A stretch of 64,000 nt of DNA from Polynucleobacter sp. UB-Tiil-W10. Lineage in GTDB: Bacteria; Pseudomonadota; Gammaproteobacteria; Burkholderiales; Burkholderiaceae. The translations under genes were made by a program, and so were the position numbers. Each line of letters starts with the position of its first letter. The first letter of the stretch is position 1. Location: the NCBI RefSeq assembly GCF_018881605.1, contig NZ_JACVPZ010000001.1, forward strand, positions 620,001-684,000. Direction: 5' to 3'. Below are positions 46,253 to 56,172 of this stretch, one piece after another. The notes under the pieces were generated by a model, which saw only the letters and a list, made by a program, of their open reading frames with translations, was not told where the DNA came from and did no database searches.

Positions 46253-46357
46253 CTAAAAAAAACCCAGGAACGAGTCCTGGGTTGGAATCCACCTATGTTT
46301 GGGTGGAGGAGACACTGGGTGGTAAGTCGCAGTCTTATACAAGACTGACTACCAATG
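46253..46357 (-). ncRNA. Predicted small RNA with anti-Shine-Dalgarno segment
   Basis: A transcript of about 104 bases is predicted on the minus strand. A promoter lies just upstream (46363-46391). The 5' part (46353-46321) folds as a long hairpin with seven perfect pairs around a GTAT loop and additional outer pairs. An unpaired C-rich segment with CTCCTCC (46311-46305), complementary to ribosome binding sites, follows. A small CCACC/GGTGG stem comes next, and the RNA ends with a strong terminator. I do not recognise a named family. It could also be a leader with early termination before rplM. Confidence 0.6.
46255..46283 (-). terminator. Rho-independent terminator of the predicted small RNA
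   Basis: On the minus strand AACCCAGGA pairs perfectly with TCCTGGGTT around a 5-base loop and continues into a run of eight T. It is one of the strongest terminators in the window and is upstream of rplM, so it must end a transcript that starts above it. Confidence 0.9.
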
Positions 46358-46362
46358 TGGTT

Positions 46363-46391
46363 ATTGTATCCATATATATGGTGCGATGCAA
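46363..46391 (-). promoter_or_regulatory. Predicted sigma-70 promoter of the small RNA
   Basis: On the minus strand TTGCAT (46391-46386) and TACAAT (46368-46363) are separated by exactly 17 bases. The -10 matches the consensus at five of six positions and the -35 at three. Transcription would start near 46356, just before the first hairpin. Confidence 0.55.
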
Positions 46392-46460
46392 GAAAATTGA
46401 CCAAAATCAATTTTTTGCTACTTTTGAGCGATTTTCAGAGCCTAACTAAAGCTCATAAAT

Positions 46461-46486
46461 ATTGGTAAACTATTGATAATATTGAT
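46461..46486 (+). promoter_or_regulatory. Three ATTGRT repeats before the OsmC gene
   Basis: ATTGGT (46461), ATTGAT (46472) and ATTGAT (46481) occur about one helical turn apart, 28-53 bases before the OsmC ATG, in very AT-rich sequence. They could be a phased regulator site overlapping the promoter, or just low-complexity sequence. Confidence 0.3.
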
Positions 46487-46513
46487 TAATTTAGTAAGTT
46501 AGGGGTCACTACT

Positions 46514-46936
46514 ATGGAATGTCGAGTAAGCTGGTTGGGTAATGGTGGGATGGCCTTTTCTGCAGAAACTGGGAGCGGCCACCTCGTAAACATGGATGGC
46601 GCCCCTGAAGCTGGAGGCAAAAACCTGGCTCCAAGGCCCATGGAGCTACTTTTAGCTGGTGCTGGTGGTTGCTCAGCATTTGATGTGGTTTTAATCCTAC
46701 AAAGGGCTCGTCAGGCGATTAGCGGCTGCGAAGTCGCGCTGCAGGCTGAAAGGGCATCGGATGACCCCAAAGTCTTTACCAAGATCAATTTGCACTTTAC
46801 GGTGAAAGGAAAAGATCTAGACCAGGCAAAAGTAGATCGTGCAGTAAAACTTTCACATGAAAAATATTGCTCAGCTACCACCATGTTGGCTAAAACTGCG
46901 GAACTGACTTACAGCGTCGAAATCATTTCAGAATAA
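46514..46936 (+). CDS. OsmC family protein (YhfA-like)
   Basis: A 140-residue OsmC superfamily protein with cysteines at the usual redox positions: Cys53 in AGAGGCSAFDVVLILQ and Cys119 in HEKYCSATTML. The RPMELLLAGAGGC pattern resembles the YhfA branch. An AGGGG site lies about nine bases before the ATG. The 3' end abuts the RNase P RNA gene on the other strand (two bases apart). It is distinct from the OsmC gene at 14524. Confidence 0.9.
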   Translation: MECRVSWLGNGGMAFSAETGSGHLVNMDGAPEAGGKNLAPRPMELLLAGAGGCSAFDVVLILQRARQAISGCEVALQAERASDDPKVFTKINLHFTVKGKDLDQAKVDRAVKLSHEKYCSATTMLAKTAELTYSVEIISE

Positions 46937-46938
46937 GT

Positions 46939-47245
46939 GCAGAGTCAATCGATAAGCCGGATTCTGTCGCCCAGATTTGCATCTAGGGGCAATCATTCCT
47001 CTAGGCCGTCAGTTACCTGACGGCTCAAGCTCCCTACCCGCAGACTCAGCGGGACGCCTCATCGTCTGCTTACTTGGGATTGCTCCGGGTGGAGGTTACC
47101 GCGTTTCACCGTAACTAAATACGCTCGTCTCTGTGGCCCTATTCCTCACGTCGCCGTGGATGGCCGTTAGCCATCACCCTTCCCTATGGAGTCCGGACTT
47201 TCCTCCCCCTCAATAAAGAGGCGGCGATTGCCCAATTGACTCTGC
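46939..47245 (-). ncRNA. rnpB: RNase P RNA (class A)
   Basis: The minus strand gives a 307-base RNA with the conserved P4 motif start GAGGAAAGTCCGGACTCC and the distal ACAGAATCCGGCTTATCG. The ends GCAGAGTCAATTGG and CGATTGACTCTGC pair as the P1 helix. It is the catalytic RNA that cuts pre-tRNA 5' leaders. It is divergent in orientation from the OsmC gene and lies just after pyrC on the same strand. Confidence 0.97.
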
Positions 47246-47303
47246 GCCTGCAGTCTAACGCAGTCAGGGCAATTTGGCTAAGAAACTAATGAAGTTGAGT
47301 TTT

Positions 47304-48362
47304 TTAAACCAGCGACCAAGCTATCGTTTCACCAGCGCGAAGTGGAACGATCGTGGCATAACCTAATGGCAATTCAGATGGAATGTTTTGCGCTTGCTTT
47401 ACCAAGGTAATTTTTTTGCTATTCCGTGGCAATGAATAAAAATCTGGGCCAAAAAAACTAGCGAAGCCTTCCAACTGATCCAACTTGCCAACACTTTCAA
47501 ATGCCTCTGCGTACAAACCCAAAGCATTAAAGGCACTATAACAACCCGCACAACCACAAGCCGTCTCCTTAGCACCCTTAGCATGAGGCGCACTATCGGT
47601 ACCCAAAAAGAAGCTAGAGTTACCACTAGTGGCAGCCTCTAAAAGGGCAATGCGATGCTCTTCACGCTTGAGTACTGGCAAACAATAATTGTGTGGACGA
47701 ATACCGCCAGTAAAAATAGCATTACGATTCATAAGCAAATGCTGTGGAGTAATTGTTGCCGCAATAGTATTTTTTCCGCCTGTCATTGCATCTCGTACAT
47801 AGTGAGCTGCTTGTTTTGTGGTGATGTGCTCAAACACGATTTTGAGGTCAGGAAATTTTTTGCGCAGAGGCTCTAATACTGTATCGATAAATACCGCTTC
47901 GCGATCAAAGATATCGATTTCTGAGCTCGTGACTTCACCATGAACTAAGAGCGGCATACCAACAGCCTGCATTGCCTCCAATGCTGCATGGCAGCGCTTA
48001 AGATCACTAACACCAGCATCGCTATTGGTTGTTGCTCCCGCGGGATAAAACTTGAAACCAACTATTCCTTCAGCCATAGCCTTACGAACCTCATCCGCTG
48101 AAGTATTGTCAGTCAGATACAAAGTCATCAAAGGTGTAAAACTGTTAACGCCCAAGGCATTGAGGTTTGCTTGAATACGATCTTGATAAGCCTTAGCCAA
48201 ATCCACGGTAGTAATTGGTGGCTTGAGATTCGGCATGATGATGGCACGTGCAAATTGACGTGCAGTATCTGCCAAAACATCCTTCATCACATCACCATCA
48301 CGAATATGCAAGTGCCAATCGTCTGGCTGAGTCAGTTGAATTTGAGTAGGGCTATTGGACAT
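47304..48362 (-). CDS. pyrC: Dihydroorotase (class II, homodimeric type)
   Basis: Zinc enzyme closing carbamoyl aspartate to dihydroorotate in pyrimidine synthesis. The metal HxH is His17 and His19 in [10 protein letters not shown], the carboxylated lysine is in [14 protein letters not shown], and further ligands are in HGEVT and FEHIT. The 352-residue length and lack of an ATCase partner fit the E. coli PyrC type. It starts one base before the upstream kinase stop. Confidence 0.96.
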   Translation of the reverse strand: MSNSPTQIQLTQPDDWHLHIRDGDVMKDVLADTARQFARAIIMPNLKPPITTVDLAKAYQDRIQANLNALGVNSFTPLMTLYLTDNTSADEVRKAMAEGIVGFKFYPAGATTNSDAGVSDLKRCHAALEAMQAVGMPLLVHGEVTSSEIDIFDREAVFIDTVLEPLRKKFPDLKIVFEHITTKQAAHYVRDAMTGGKNTIAATITPQHLLMNRNAIFTGGIRPHNYCLPVLKREEHRIALLEAATSGNSSFFLGTDSAPHAKGAKETACGCAGCYSAFNALGLYAEAFESVGKLDQLEGFASFFGPDFYSLPRNSKKITLVKQAQNIPSELPLGYATIVPLRAGETIAWSLV

Positions 48363-48363
48363 A

Positions 48364-49719
48364 TTATTTTTCTAGCAAGATGATGCGGAAATCATTCACA
48401 TTCGTAAGTGTAGGGCCAGTTTCCACTAAAGCGCCTAATTGCGCAAAGAAGCCATAGCAATCATGCGCTGATAAGAATTTCTCTGGCACCAGGCTTTCAG
48501 TCTGGCTAGCTTGACGCACGGCGCTATCAAACCAGGCTCCAGCATTCTTTTCGCTGCCATCAATTCCATCGGTATCGGCAGCCAAAGCAGCGAACGCAGG
48601 AAGGTCTTTAGAGGCAGCAAAAAGCGAGAGCAGGTATTCGCTACAGCGACCACCACGCCCCTTAATGCCCGCTGGAATGGTGACGGTACATTCGCCACCA
48701 GAGATCAAGGCAAGCGGTTTAGCGATTCCTCTTGCAAGATAGTCACGAACTAAACCAGCCTGTTCAATACCAACTTCTCGAGCCTCACCAGTAATTGTGT
48801 CGCCCAAAATGATTGGCTCATAGCCCTGTGCATGAACATACTCAGCAGCTGCCTCTAAGCTTTTATAGGCAGTAGCTATGACATGGTTGCTTACTTGGGC
48901 ATCTACTAAATCAGCGTCTTTTAAGGTCTCTGGTTTTTCTCCCGCCAAACCTTGCTGAAGATGATCTAGTACTGACTTTGGAATGGAGGACTCATCTAAA
49001 TCGTATTTTTCCAAAATACTGAGTGCATCCAAATAGGTCGAATAGTCAGCAGCACATGGACCGCTAGCAATATCCGCAGGTGAATCTCCAGTTACATCAG
49101 AAATTAATAAGGCCTCTACTCGGGCACCACGCGCTATTGCTACTCTAGCTAAGTTACCACCTAAGATTGCAGATAAATGCTTGCGCACCACATTCATTTC
49201 TTCGATAGGCGCACCACTCCGCAAAAGAGCTTCAGTAGTTTTGCGCATGTCATCAATAGATATGCCTTCTTGCGGCAAGGTCAGAAGGCTGGAGCCTCCA
49301 CCGGATACCAATGCAATTAATACATCGCCCTGCTTCAGTCGATTAGTTAATGCTAGAACTTCTTTCGCCCCATCCATGCCAGCCTGATCGGGTACTGGAT
49401 GTCCTGCCTCAATTATTTTGATATGAGAAGTTGGTGAATGATGGCCATAACGTGTGAGCACAATGCCCTCTAGCATCACTTGTGGCCAATGTACTTTTGC
49501 ATAAGCCTCTAATGCGCTAGCCATAGAAGCACTTGCTTTGCCAGCACCCACTACTAAACACCTACGCATTGGCTCTTGCCCGACCGGAAATATCTTGGCC
49601 AAAAATTTCGGGACAATCACTTGGGGGTCAGCAACGGCAACTGCTGCTGCAAAAGCGTTTTTAAGAACAGCTTCCTTGCTTTCTAGGATAGTAGATGAGG
49701 CAGTACTTTGAGTCATCAA
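48364..49719 (-). CDS. Glycerate 2-kinase (MOFRL family)
   Basis: A 451-residue kinase of the DUF4147/MOFRL type, which phosphorylates glycerate to 2-phosphoglycerate (GckA/TtuD). The [14 protein letters not shown] and [16 protein letters not shown] segments are family features, as is the C-terminal MOFRL domain with GGECTVTIP and [13 protein letters not shown]. No serine-cycle or tartrate gene is adjacent. It starts with two Met codons at 49719. Confidence 0.93.
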   Translation of the reverse strand: MMTQSTASSTILESKEAVLKNAFAAAVAVADPQVIVPKFLAKIFPVGQEPMRRCLVVGAGKASASMASALEAYAKVHWPQVMLEGIVLTRYGHHSPTSHIKIIEAGHPVPDQAGMDGAKEVLALTNRLKQGDVLIALVSGGGSSLLTLPQEGISIDDMRKTTEALLRSGAPIEEMNVVRKHLSAILGGNLARVAIARGARVEALLISDVTGDSPADIASGPCAADYSTYLDALSILEKYDLDESSIPKSVLDHLQQGLAGEKPETLKDADLVDAQVSNHVIATAYKSLEAAAEYVHAQGYEPIILGDTITGEAREVGIEQAGLVRDYLARGIAKPLALISGGECTVTIPAGIKGRGGRCSEYLLSLFAASKDLPAFAALAADTDGIDGSEKNAGAWFDSAVRQASQTESLVPEKFLSAHDCYGFFAQLGALVETGPTLTNVNDFRIILLEK

Positions 49720-49725
49720 GCTATT

Positions 49726-51549
49726 CTAATCAAGAGTGGCACGTTCTTGCATTTGCCACATTTCAGCATACTTGCCCTGAAGAGTAAGAAGCTCCATATG
49801 GGTTCCTCGCTCCACAATCTGTCCGTGATCCATTACCAAAATTTGATCTGCATGAGTAATGGTTGAAAGACGATGGGCAATGATGAGGGTTGTTCTGTTC
49901 TTAGCCAAACTCAGAAGTTCTTCCTGAAAAGCGCGTTCTGTTTTGGAGTCTAGGGCCGAAGTAGCTTCATCAAAAATCAGCATGGCAGGTTTCTTGAGGA
50001 GTGTTCTAGCAATCGCCACGCGCTGTTTCTCACCCCCGGAAAGCTTTAAACCTCTCTCACCCACCTGCGTCTCATAGCCCTCGGGCAAGCGCTTAATAAA
50101 GCCATCAATTTGGGCAGCCCTAGCCGCCTCTTGTACTTCTTCAATTGTCGCGGAAGGATCGCCATAGGCAATGTTGTAGCCAATCGTGTCATTAAATAAA
50201 ACTGTATCTTGCGGAACAATACCAATTGCTTTGCGCAAACTGGCTTGAGTTACATCCTGAATATTTTGACTATCAATTAAGATTGCTCCTGACTGCACAT
50301 CATAAAATCGAAACAGCAATCGGGCTAAGGTGCTCTTACCTGCGCCACTTTGACCCACCACTGCCGTAATGGTTCCCGCAGGAATATTGAAACTCACATC
50401 GCGCAATATTTCACGCTTAGCCTCATAGTGAAACGAGACATGTTCAAATCGCACATCTGGTCCGTGACTATGATTTTGAACTTGTAGTGTTTTTGCATTT
50501 GGGGAATCAGCAATTTCTTTATCAGTATTGAGCAAAGAAAACATTCGATCCATATCGGTCAATGACTGTTTAATCTCTCTATAAATCACACCCAAGAAAT
50601 TCAGTGGAATATAAAGCTGAATCATTAAGGTGTTCACCAAAACCAGATCGCCCAAAGTCATAGTGCCATTAACGACACCCACAGTGGCGCGCCATAAGAT
50701 GAGCATCAAACCAATTGCAATAATGAATTGCTGTCCAAGATTTAGGAATGCTAAGGTCTTTTGCGACTTCACTGCAGCAGCTTGATAGCGCAACAAATTC
50801 TCATCGTAACGACCAGCCTCAAAAGCTTCGTTACCGAAATACTTCACCGTCTCAAAATTCAACAAAGAGTCGATAGCCTTTTGATTGGCCTTTGAATCCA
50901 TATCATTCATGGTGCGACGGTAATGGGTACGCCACTCTGTAACCACTATCGTGAAGGCAATATAGAGTACCAATGCTAGTAATGTTATTGCGGCAAACCA
51001 AATGTCATATGAATAAGCAAGGTAGCCCAGCACTAAACAGAACTCAATTAATGTTGGCAGGATGCTGTACAAAGAATAAGAAATCAGCGATTGAATACCA
51101 CGCGTACCACGCTCAATATCTCGGCTCACACCACCAGTCTGACGTGCCAGATGAAAGCTCAGTGCTAAGGAATGCAAATGCTCAAATACTTGGAGCGCTA
51201 CTTTACGGACGGCATTCTGCGTAACCTTAGCAAATAAGGCTTCACGTAATTCTGTAAATAAAGATGCAGAAATTCTTAATAACCCATAGGCAAGAATAAT
51301 GCCCAAAGGTACCGCTAGAAGTGCCTGTGGAGAGCTAGCCTTAATGTCCAAAGAGTCAATTAACTCTTTCATGACAATTGGAATGCCTAGGTTGGCAACC
51401 TTAGCTGCAACAAGGCAGCTAAGGGCAATCAATACCCGAAAGCGATACTCTAGAAGATAGGGAAGAAGATCGCGAATAACACGCCAATCACCGCGTTGAG
51501 GTGTCTTTGATTCTGTGCTACCGTGATGATGCCCCGATGAATGTCTCAT
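49726..51549 (-). CDS. Atm1-type ABC transporter (glutathione-conjugate/metal exporter)
   Basis: A half-transporter of 607 residues that would act as a homodimer in the inner membrane. It has six membrane helices (about 35-325) and a C-terminal ATPase domain with Walker A GQSGAGKST at 399-407 and the signature LSGGEKQR at 503-510. NFETVKYFGNE at 231-241 is the hallmark glutathione-pocket region of the mitochondrial Atm1/ABCB7 type. It probably exports glutathione-linked sulfur or metal species. The N-terminus is His-rich (SSGHHHGS), which is unusual but short. Confidence 0.93.
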   Translation of the reverse strand: MRHSSGHHHGSTESKTPQRGDWRVIRDLLPYLLEYRFRVLIALSCLVAAKVANLGIPIVMKELIDSLDIKASSPQALLAVPLGIILAYGLLRISASLFTELREALFAKVTQNAVRKVALQVFEHLHSLALSFHLARQTGGVSRDIERGTRGIQSLISYSLYSILPTLIEFCLVLGYLAYSYDIWFAAITLLALVLYIAFTIVVTEWRTHYRRTMNDMDSKANQKAIDSLLNFETVKYFGNEAFEAGRYDENLLRYQAAAVKSQKTLAFLNLGQQFIIAIGLMLILWRATVGVVNGTMTLGDLVLVNTLMIQLYIPLNFLGVIYREIKQSLTDMDRMFSLLNTDKEIADSPNAKTLQVQNHSHGPDVRFEHVSFHYEAKREILRDVSFNIPAGTITAVVGQSGAGKSTLARLLFRFYDVQSGAILIDSQNIQDVTQASLRKAIGIVPQDTVLFNDTIGYNIAYGDPSATIEEVQEAARAAQIDGFIKRLPEGYETQVGERGLKLSGGEKQRVAIARTLLKKPAMLIFDEATSALDSKTERAFQEELLSLAKNRTTLIIAHRLSTITHADQILVMDHGQIVERGTHMELLTLQGKYAEMWQMQERATLD

Positions 51550-51586
51550 CGCTCTATCTTATTCCTAATTCATTATTTGACTTGGC

Positions 51587-52030
51587 TTAGTTCGTAAAAA
51601 ATAATCTCAGAATAGCCTCGCCGTTACTGGGAGAAAAACATTTCTGTATAGCCTTTTGATAAGGCAACCACTCATAAGCTACATGCTCTCTTGGGGAAAG
51701 CGTGATTGGAGTGTTATCTGGAACCGCCAGTGAAAACCAGTGTTCAATATTTTTAGTGACGCCAGGAGCGTAACGAAAACGCCAATCTGGATAGATTTCA
51801 TATTCGATCTGATGGTGCATGCTCTGCAATGCATCTTTTGGTAAGCGATCAACGGCAATACCCGTTTCCTCAAAAACCTCGCGAGCGGCCGCAAAAGCCA
51901 AATCTTCATTGGGGGCATCAAGACTGCCTGTCACCGATTGCCAAAAGCCCGCACGATCAGCGCGTTCAATTAACAAAACATCCCTATTCGATTTGTAGAT
52001 TACAACCAAAACCGAAATAGGGATTTTCAA
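51587..52030 (-). CDS. nudB: Dihydroneopterin triphosphate diphosphatase
   Basis: Nudix hydrolase, 147 residues, releasing pyrophosphate in folate synthesis. The Nudix box is GSLDAPNEDLAFAAAREVFE with EETGI; the first spacer has one residue more than the textbook pattern, as also in relatives. It follows aspS on the same strand, the usual E. coli-like aspS-nudB link. Substrate is inferred from context. Confidence 0.88.
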   Translation of the reverse strand: MKIPISVLVVIYKSNRDVLLIERADRAGFWQSVTGSLDAPNEDLAFAAAREVFEETGIAVDRLPKDALQSMHHQIEYEIYPDWRFRYAPGVTKNIEHWFSLAVPDNTPITLSPREHVAYEWLPYQKAIQKCFSPSNGEAILRLFFTN

Positions 52031-52060
52031 GATGGGGCTAAAAATGCTAATTAAATTGTT

Positions 52061-53860
52061 TTATGCGGGGGGCGCTGCTTGACGCAAACGGATGTGCAAC
52101 TCACGCAACTGACGCTCATCAACCGGACTTGGAGCCTGTGTTAACAAACATTGTGCACGTTGTGTTTTAGGGAATGCAATCACATCACGGATCGACTCAG
52201 CACCAGTCATCATGGTCACGATGCGATCAAGTCCAAAAGCAATACCACCATGTGGAGGTGCGCCATATTGGAGAGCATCCAACAAGAAACCAAATTTTGC
52301 TTGCGCTTCTTCTGCATTAATCTTCAAAGCGCGGAATACCTGGCTTTGAACCGCTTCTTGGTGAATACGTACTGAACCACCGCCAATTTCACTACCGTTC
52401 AACACCATGTCGTAAGCTTTAGCCAAGCACTTACCCGGATCAGACTCCAGATACTTCATGTGCTCATCTTTAGGGCTGGTAAACGGATGATGGCAAGCAA
52501 CCCAACGTGCCTCGCCTTCATCGTAGTCAAACATTGGGAAATCGACTACCCACAATGGCTTCCAGCCTTCAGTAAAGAGACCATGCTCTTTACCCCAAGC
52601 AGATTGGCCAATCCGTAAGCGCAAATTACCAATCGCATCGTTTACGACTTTTTCTTTATCAGCACCAAAGAAAATAATGTCGCCATCTTTTGCACCAGTG
52701 CGCGTCAGGATGCCTTCAATGGCTGCATCGTGCAAATTCTTCACGATTGGTGACTGCAAGCCATTACGGCCTTCCGCAACCGAATTCACCTTAATCCAGG
52801 CCAAGCCTTTAGCACCATAGATACTCACAAATTGCGTGTAGTCATCGATTTCGCTACGACTGATTCCAGCGCCACCAGGAACACATAAGCCGACAACACG
52901 TCCACCAACCTGGTTTGCAGCGCCTGAGAAGACCTTGAAATCAACGTCTTTCATCAGATCCGTTAATTCGGTAAATTCAAAGTTCACACGTAAATCTGGC
53001 TTATCAGAGCCAAAACGCGCCATACCTTCTGAATATGGCATGGTTGGGAATGGATTAGGAAGCTCAACATTCATAGTCTTCTTGAAAATATGACGAATCA
53101 TGTTTTCAAACAAATCACGAATTTCTAATTCACTTAAGAAAGCTGTTTCACAGTCAATCTGTGTAAATTCAGGCTGACGATCTGCGCGCAAATCTTCATC
53201 GCGGAAACATTTGGTAATTTGGTAGTAACGATCAAAGCCGGCAACCATTAACAATTGCTTAAATAATTGGGGGGATTGTGGCAATGCAAAGAACTGACCG
53301 TCATGTACACGGGATGGAACTAAATAGTCGCGCGCACCCTCTGGAGTGCTCTTAGTCAGCATTGGCGTTTCAATATCGATAAAGCCTGCATCATCCAAGT
53401 AACGACGACACTCCATCGCTACGTTGTAACGCAAACGCAAATTCTTTTGCATTTGTGGGCGACGTAAATCTAATACGCGATGAGTCAATCGAGTTGTTTC
53501 AGATAAATTCTCATCATCGATTTGAAATGGTGGGGTTACAGAAGCATTCAGTATCACTAGGCTATGGCAGAGAATCTCTACTTTTCCACTGACTAAATCG
53601 GCGTTCTCAGTACCAGCAGGGCGGGCACGAACAAGACCTTTGATCTGAATACAAAACTCGCTTCGAACTTGCTCAGCAAGAGCAAACATTTCTGGGCGAT
53701 CAGGATCGCAAACAACCTGTACAAAACCTTCGCGGTCACGCAAGTCAATAAAGATCACGCCTCCGTGGTCACGACGGCGATTAACCCATCCAGCAAGAGT
53801 GACTTCTTGACCAATCAGTGAATCGGTTACCTGGCCGCAGGTATGGCTTCGCATTGACAT
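52061..53860 (-). CDS. aspS: Aspartyl-tRNA synthetase
   Basis: Class IIb synthetase of 599 residues. It has an N-terminal OB anticodon domain ([20 protein letters not shown]), the motif 2 [18 protein letters not shown], a bacterial GAD insertion and motif 3 [13 protein letters not shown]. Whether it also charges tRNA-Asn (non-discriminating type) cannot be settled without gatCAB and asnS context. It lies between DUF502 and nudB. Confidence 0.98.
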   Translation of the reverse strand: MSMRSHTCGQVTDSLIGQEVTLAGWVNRRRDHGGVIFIDLRDREGFVQVVCDPDRPEMFALAEQVRSEFCIQIKGLVRARPAGTENADLVSGKVEILCHSLVILNASVTPPFQIDDENLSETTRLTHRVLDLRRPQMQKNLRLRYNVAMECRRYLDDAGFIDIETPMLTKSTPEGARDYLVPSRVHDGQFFALPQSPQLFKQLLMVAGFDRYYQITKCFRDEDLRADRQPEFTQIDCETAFLSELEIRDLFENMIRHIFKKTMNVELPNPFPTMPYSEGMARFGSDKPDLRVNFEFTELTDLMKDVDFKVFSGAANQVGGRVVGLCVPGGAGISRSEIDDYTQFVSIYGAKGLAWIKVNSVAEGRNGLQSPIVKNLHDAAIEGILTRTGAKDGDIIFFGADKEKVVNDAIGNLRLRIGQSAWGKEHGLFTEGWKPLWVVDFPMFDYDEGEARWVACHHPFTSPKDEHMKYLESDPGKCLAKAYDMVLNGSEIGGGSVRIHQEAVQSQVFRALKINAEEAQAKFGFLLDALQYGAPPHGGIAFGLDRIVTMMTGAESIRDVIAFPKTQRAQCLLTQAPSPVDERQLRELHIRLRQAAPPA

Positions 53861-53876
53861 AACAATTTCCTATAAA

Positions 53877-54530
53877 TCAAAAATGGCGTGGCAACTGGGA
53901 TGCAGTTAAACCACTAGAACTATTGGGAGGAACAGAGCCCATTGAAACAATATGTTTCAAAGCCTCTTCCACACTCATCTCTAATTCAATCGTTTGTGCA
54001 CGCGGCACGATCATGAAAAAACCAGAGGTAGGATTTGGGGTTGTTGGCAAAAATACGTTGACGTAGTCTTCACCCAATTTGGCGGTGACTTCTCTAGCGG
54101 GCGTACCCGTTTGAAAAGCAATCACCCAAGAATCTGCGTGAGGATAACGAATCAATAAAGCCTTACTAAAGGCCTGACCACTACCAGAAAATAAAGTGGA
54201 TGAAACTTGCTGCACGCTGGAATAAATGGAGCGCACAACCGGAATACGATTAATCTGCTTGTTCCACATCCGAATCCACCACTGGCCAGCAAAACTAATT
54301 GCCACTAAACCGGTCAACATAATGACTGCAATCACAATCAAGATACCAACTCCGGGAAGATCGCGGAAATGCTGAACATCTACTGCAGCATCGTGAGGAA
54401 GAACTATGATGATGGCGTGCATCACCGATCCAAAAACGCCGTCGAGCAAACCCAAGCCCCAGGCAATCACCCAAACGGTAATCGACAATGGTGCCCAAAC
54501 GAGGATGCCAGCAATAAAGTATTTTTTCAT
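53877..54530 (-). CDS. DUF502 membrane protein
   Basis: A 217-residue inner-membrane protein with two N-terminal hydrophobic helices (IAGILVWAPLSITVWVIAWGLG and VGILIVIAVIMLTGLVAISFAG in part) and a soluble C-terminal domain with IPVVRSIYSSVQQV and VFLPTTPNPTSGFFMIVPR, typical of DUF502. Function unknown. It is 16 bases before aspS and follows ubiB, the conserved betaproteobacterial order. Confidence 0.9.
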   Translation of the reverse strand: MKKYFIAGILVWAPLSITVWVIAWGLGLLDGVFGSVMHAIIIVLPHDAAVDVQHFRDLPGVGILIVIAVIMLTGLVAISFAGQWWIRMWNKQINRIPVVRSIYSSVQQVSSTLFSGSGQAFSKALLIRYPHADSWVIAFQTGTPAREVTAKLGEDYVNVFLPTTPNPTSGFFMIVPRAQTIELEMSVEEALKHIVSMGSVPPNSSSGLTASQLPRHF

Positions 54531-54540
54531 GTGTTCTGCC

Positions 54541-54563
54541 TAACCCGCTATTTTAGCGGTTTA
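54541..54563 (-). repeat. Hairpin between ubiB and DUF502
   Basis: CCGCTA and TAGCGG form a stem around TTT, extended by TAA/TTA with one mismatch. It sits in the 52-base gap between two co-oriented genes and has no T-run on the minus strand. It may slow RNA decay or be a processing site. Confidence 0.4.
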
Positions 54564-54582
54564 GCAGCCAATCAGCGAGAGA

Positions 54583-56169
54583 CTAATAAATGCCTAGGCT
54601 GATGATCAAAATTCCAGCCAAAAACCCGCCAGCAAACAGTAAAGCCCCCATTAATAGGCGATCTGTACGCCTTTCCTGGAATAAAAGGGCTTTTAAGGCC
54701 TCTAATTCGCTGGTTTGGTCTTTTATTTGATGCTTTCCTTGGGCCAGACTATCTGCAATTAAGCGTGGCAATGTAGGCAGAATTTTGGCCCAAGTCGGCG
54801 CCTCTTCCTTTAGACCATCAATTAATCCGCGCCAACCCAATTGCTTGCTTACCCATTTTTCTAGAATCGGCTTGGCCGTTTTCCACAGATCTAGATCTGG
54901 ATCCAGCTGTCGGGCCAGCCCCTCAACATTGAGGAGAGTTTTTTGCAATAAAGTCAGTTGCGGCTGAATTTCTACTTTAAAGCGGCGTGACGTTTGGAAT
55001 AAGCGCATGAGCACGATACCCAAAGAGATCTCCTTGAGGGGGCGATCAAAATAAGGCTCGCAAACTGAACGTACCGCACCCTCTAATTCTTCAACACGGG
55101 TATTGGCCGGAACCCAGCCTGACTCTATATGCAATTCTGCAACGCGACGGTAATCGCGATTAAAGAATGCCAAAAAGTTCAAAGCTAAATAATTTTTATC
55201 CGACTCACTTAATGCGCCAACAATTCCGAAGTCTAGCGAAATGAAACGGCCGAATGTTTCTGGCTCCAAGCTAATCATGATATTTCCAGGATGCATATCT
55301 GCGTGGAAGAAACCATACTCAAACACTTGGGTAAAAAATATTTCTACGCCATCCGAAGCTAGCTTTTTAAAGTCAACGCCAGCATCTCGTAATGCTGCAG
55401 TTTTACCAATCGAGATGCCATACATTCTTTCCATGACAATCACATTGGTGCGACAAAGATCCCAATACATCTCTGGAATCATTAACTTCTGAGAATCTGC
55501 AAATTGTCTGCGCAACTGACTTGCATTAGCGGCTTCGCGCATAAGATCTAATTCATCATGCAAGTGTCTATCAAATTCTGCCACGTTCTCTCGCGGCTTT
55601 AATCGACGACCATCCTCAGAAATCTTTTCTATGACTTTAGCCAAGTCATACATCAATGCAATATCACCATCAATTACTGGAAGAATGCCTGGGCGTAGAA
55701 CTTTAATAGCTACAGCACGACCTTCCCACTCAGGGCGTTTGTCTGTGCCACGAAGTACGCCAAAGTGGACTTGCGCAACAGATGCGCTGGCGACAGGAGT
55801 TGCATCAAAGCTAATGAAGACTTCCTCGATCGGCTGCCCTAAATCCTTTTCAATTAAGCGACGTGATTCTTCGTTTGAGAATGGTGGTACCTGGTCCTGT
55901 AATTTAGCCAACTCATTGGCAATATCTTCTGGCAATAGATCACGGCGTGTAGAAAGTACTTGGCCAAACTTCACAAAAATAGGGCCCAGTGCTTCTAGCG
56001 TTAATCGAATGCGGTCGCCTCTCGGTAAATGGCGCCCAGGAGAAACCCAGCACAATACAGTTAAGAAACCGCGACGAATGCCAGGCTTTAAAAGGTCACG
56101 CAGAAGCGGCAATAAACCATAACGCCATGCAGTAAAAAATATAAAAAAGAGACGAGCAATACGACGCAC
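54583..56169 (-). CDS. ubiB: Ubiquinone biosynthesis kinase-like ATPase UbiB
   Basis: ABC1/UbiB family protein of 528 residues with atypical kinase fold needed for aerobic ubiquinone synthesis. Family signs are the N-terminal [19 protein letters not shown] and the catalytic HADMHPGN. Two C-terminal hydrophobic helices anchor it in the inner membrane. It follows ubiJ by 3 bases on the same strand. Confidence 0.96.
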   Translation of the reverse strand: MRRIARLFFIFFTAWRYGLLPLLRDLLKPGIRRGFLTVLCWVSPGRHLPRGDRIRLTLEALGPIFVKFGQVLSTRRDLLPEDIANELAKLQDQVPPFSNEESRRLIEKDLGQPIEEVFISFDATPVASASVAQVHFGVLRGTDKRPEWEGRAVAIKVLRPGILPVIDGDIALMYDLAKVIEKISEDGRRLKPRENVAEFDRHLHDELDLMREAANASQLRRQFADSQKLMIPEMYWDLCRTNVIVMERMYGISIGKTAALRDAGVDFKKLASDGVEIFFTQVFEYGFFHADMHPGNIMISLEPETFGRFISLDFGIVGALSESDKNYLALNFLAFFNRDYRRVAELHIESGWVPANTRVEELEGAVRSVCEPYFDRPLKEISLGIVLMRLFQTSRRFKVEIQPQLTLLQKTLLNVEGLARQLDPDLDLWKTAKPILEKWVSKQLGWRGLIDGLKEEAPTWAKILPTLPRLIADSLAQGKHQIKDQTSELEALKALLFQERRTDRLLMGALLFAGGFLAGILIISLGIY

Positions 56170-56172
56170 GAT

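Larger units (their letters stand above)
46096..46513. other. Non-coding gap between rplM and OsmC gene
   Basis: A 418-base gap with no protein gene. It holds, from left to right, the rplM leader with a hairpin at 46205-46230, a predicted minus-strand small RNA with terminator and promoter (46253-46391), and an AT-rich plus-strand promoter region for the OsmC gene with three ATTGRT repeats. A possible rplM promoter is TTGCAG and CATAAG, separated by 18 bases, around 46157-46186 on the minus strand. Confidence 0.6.

Noticed and set aside
46301-46350. Ribosome binding site and mini-gene on the plus strand (GGAGGAG then GTG)
   Set aside because: Only about nine codons follow. The same bases are better explained as the anti-Shine-Dalgarno part of the minus-strand RNA with promoter and terminator.
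54531-54582. Small FmdB zinc-ribbon gene between ubiB and DUF502
   Set aside because: Some relatives are expected to have one here, but the gap is only 52 bases and contains just a hairpin.
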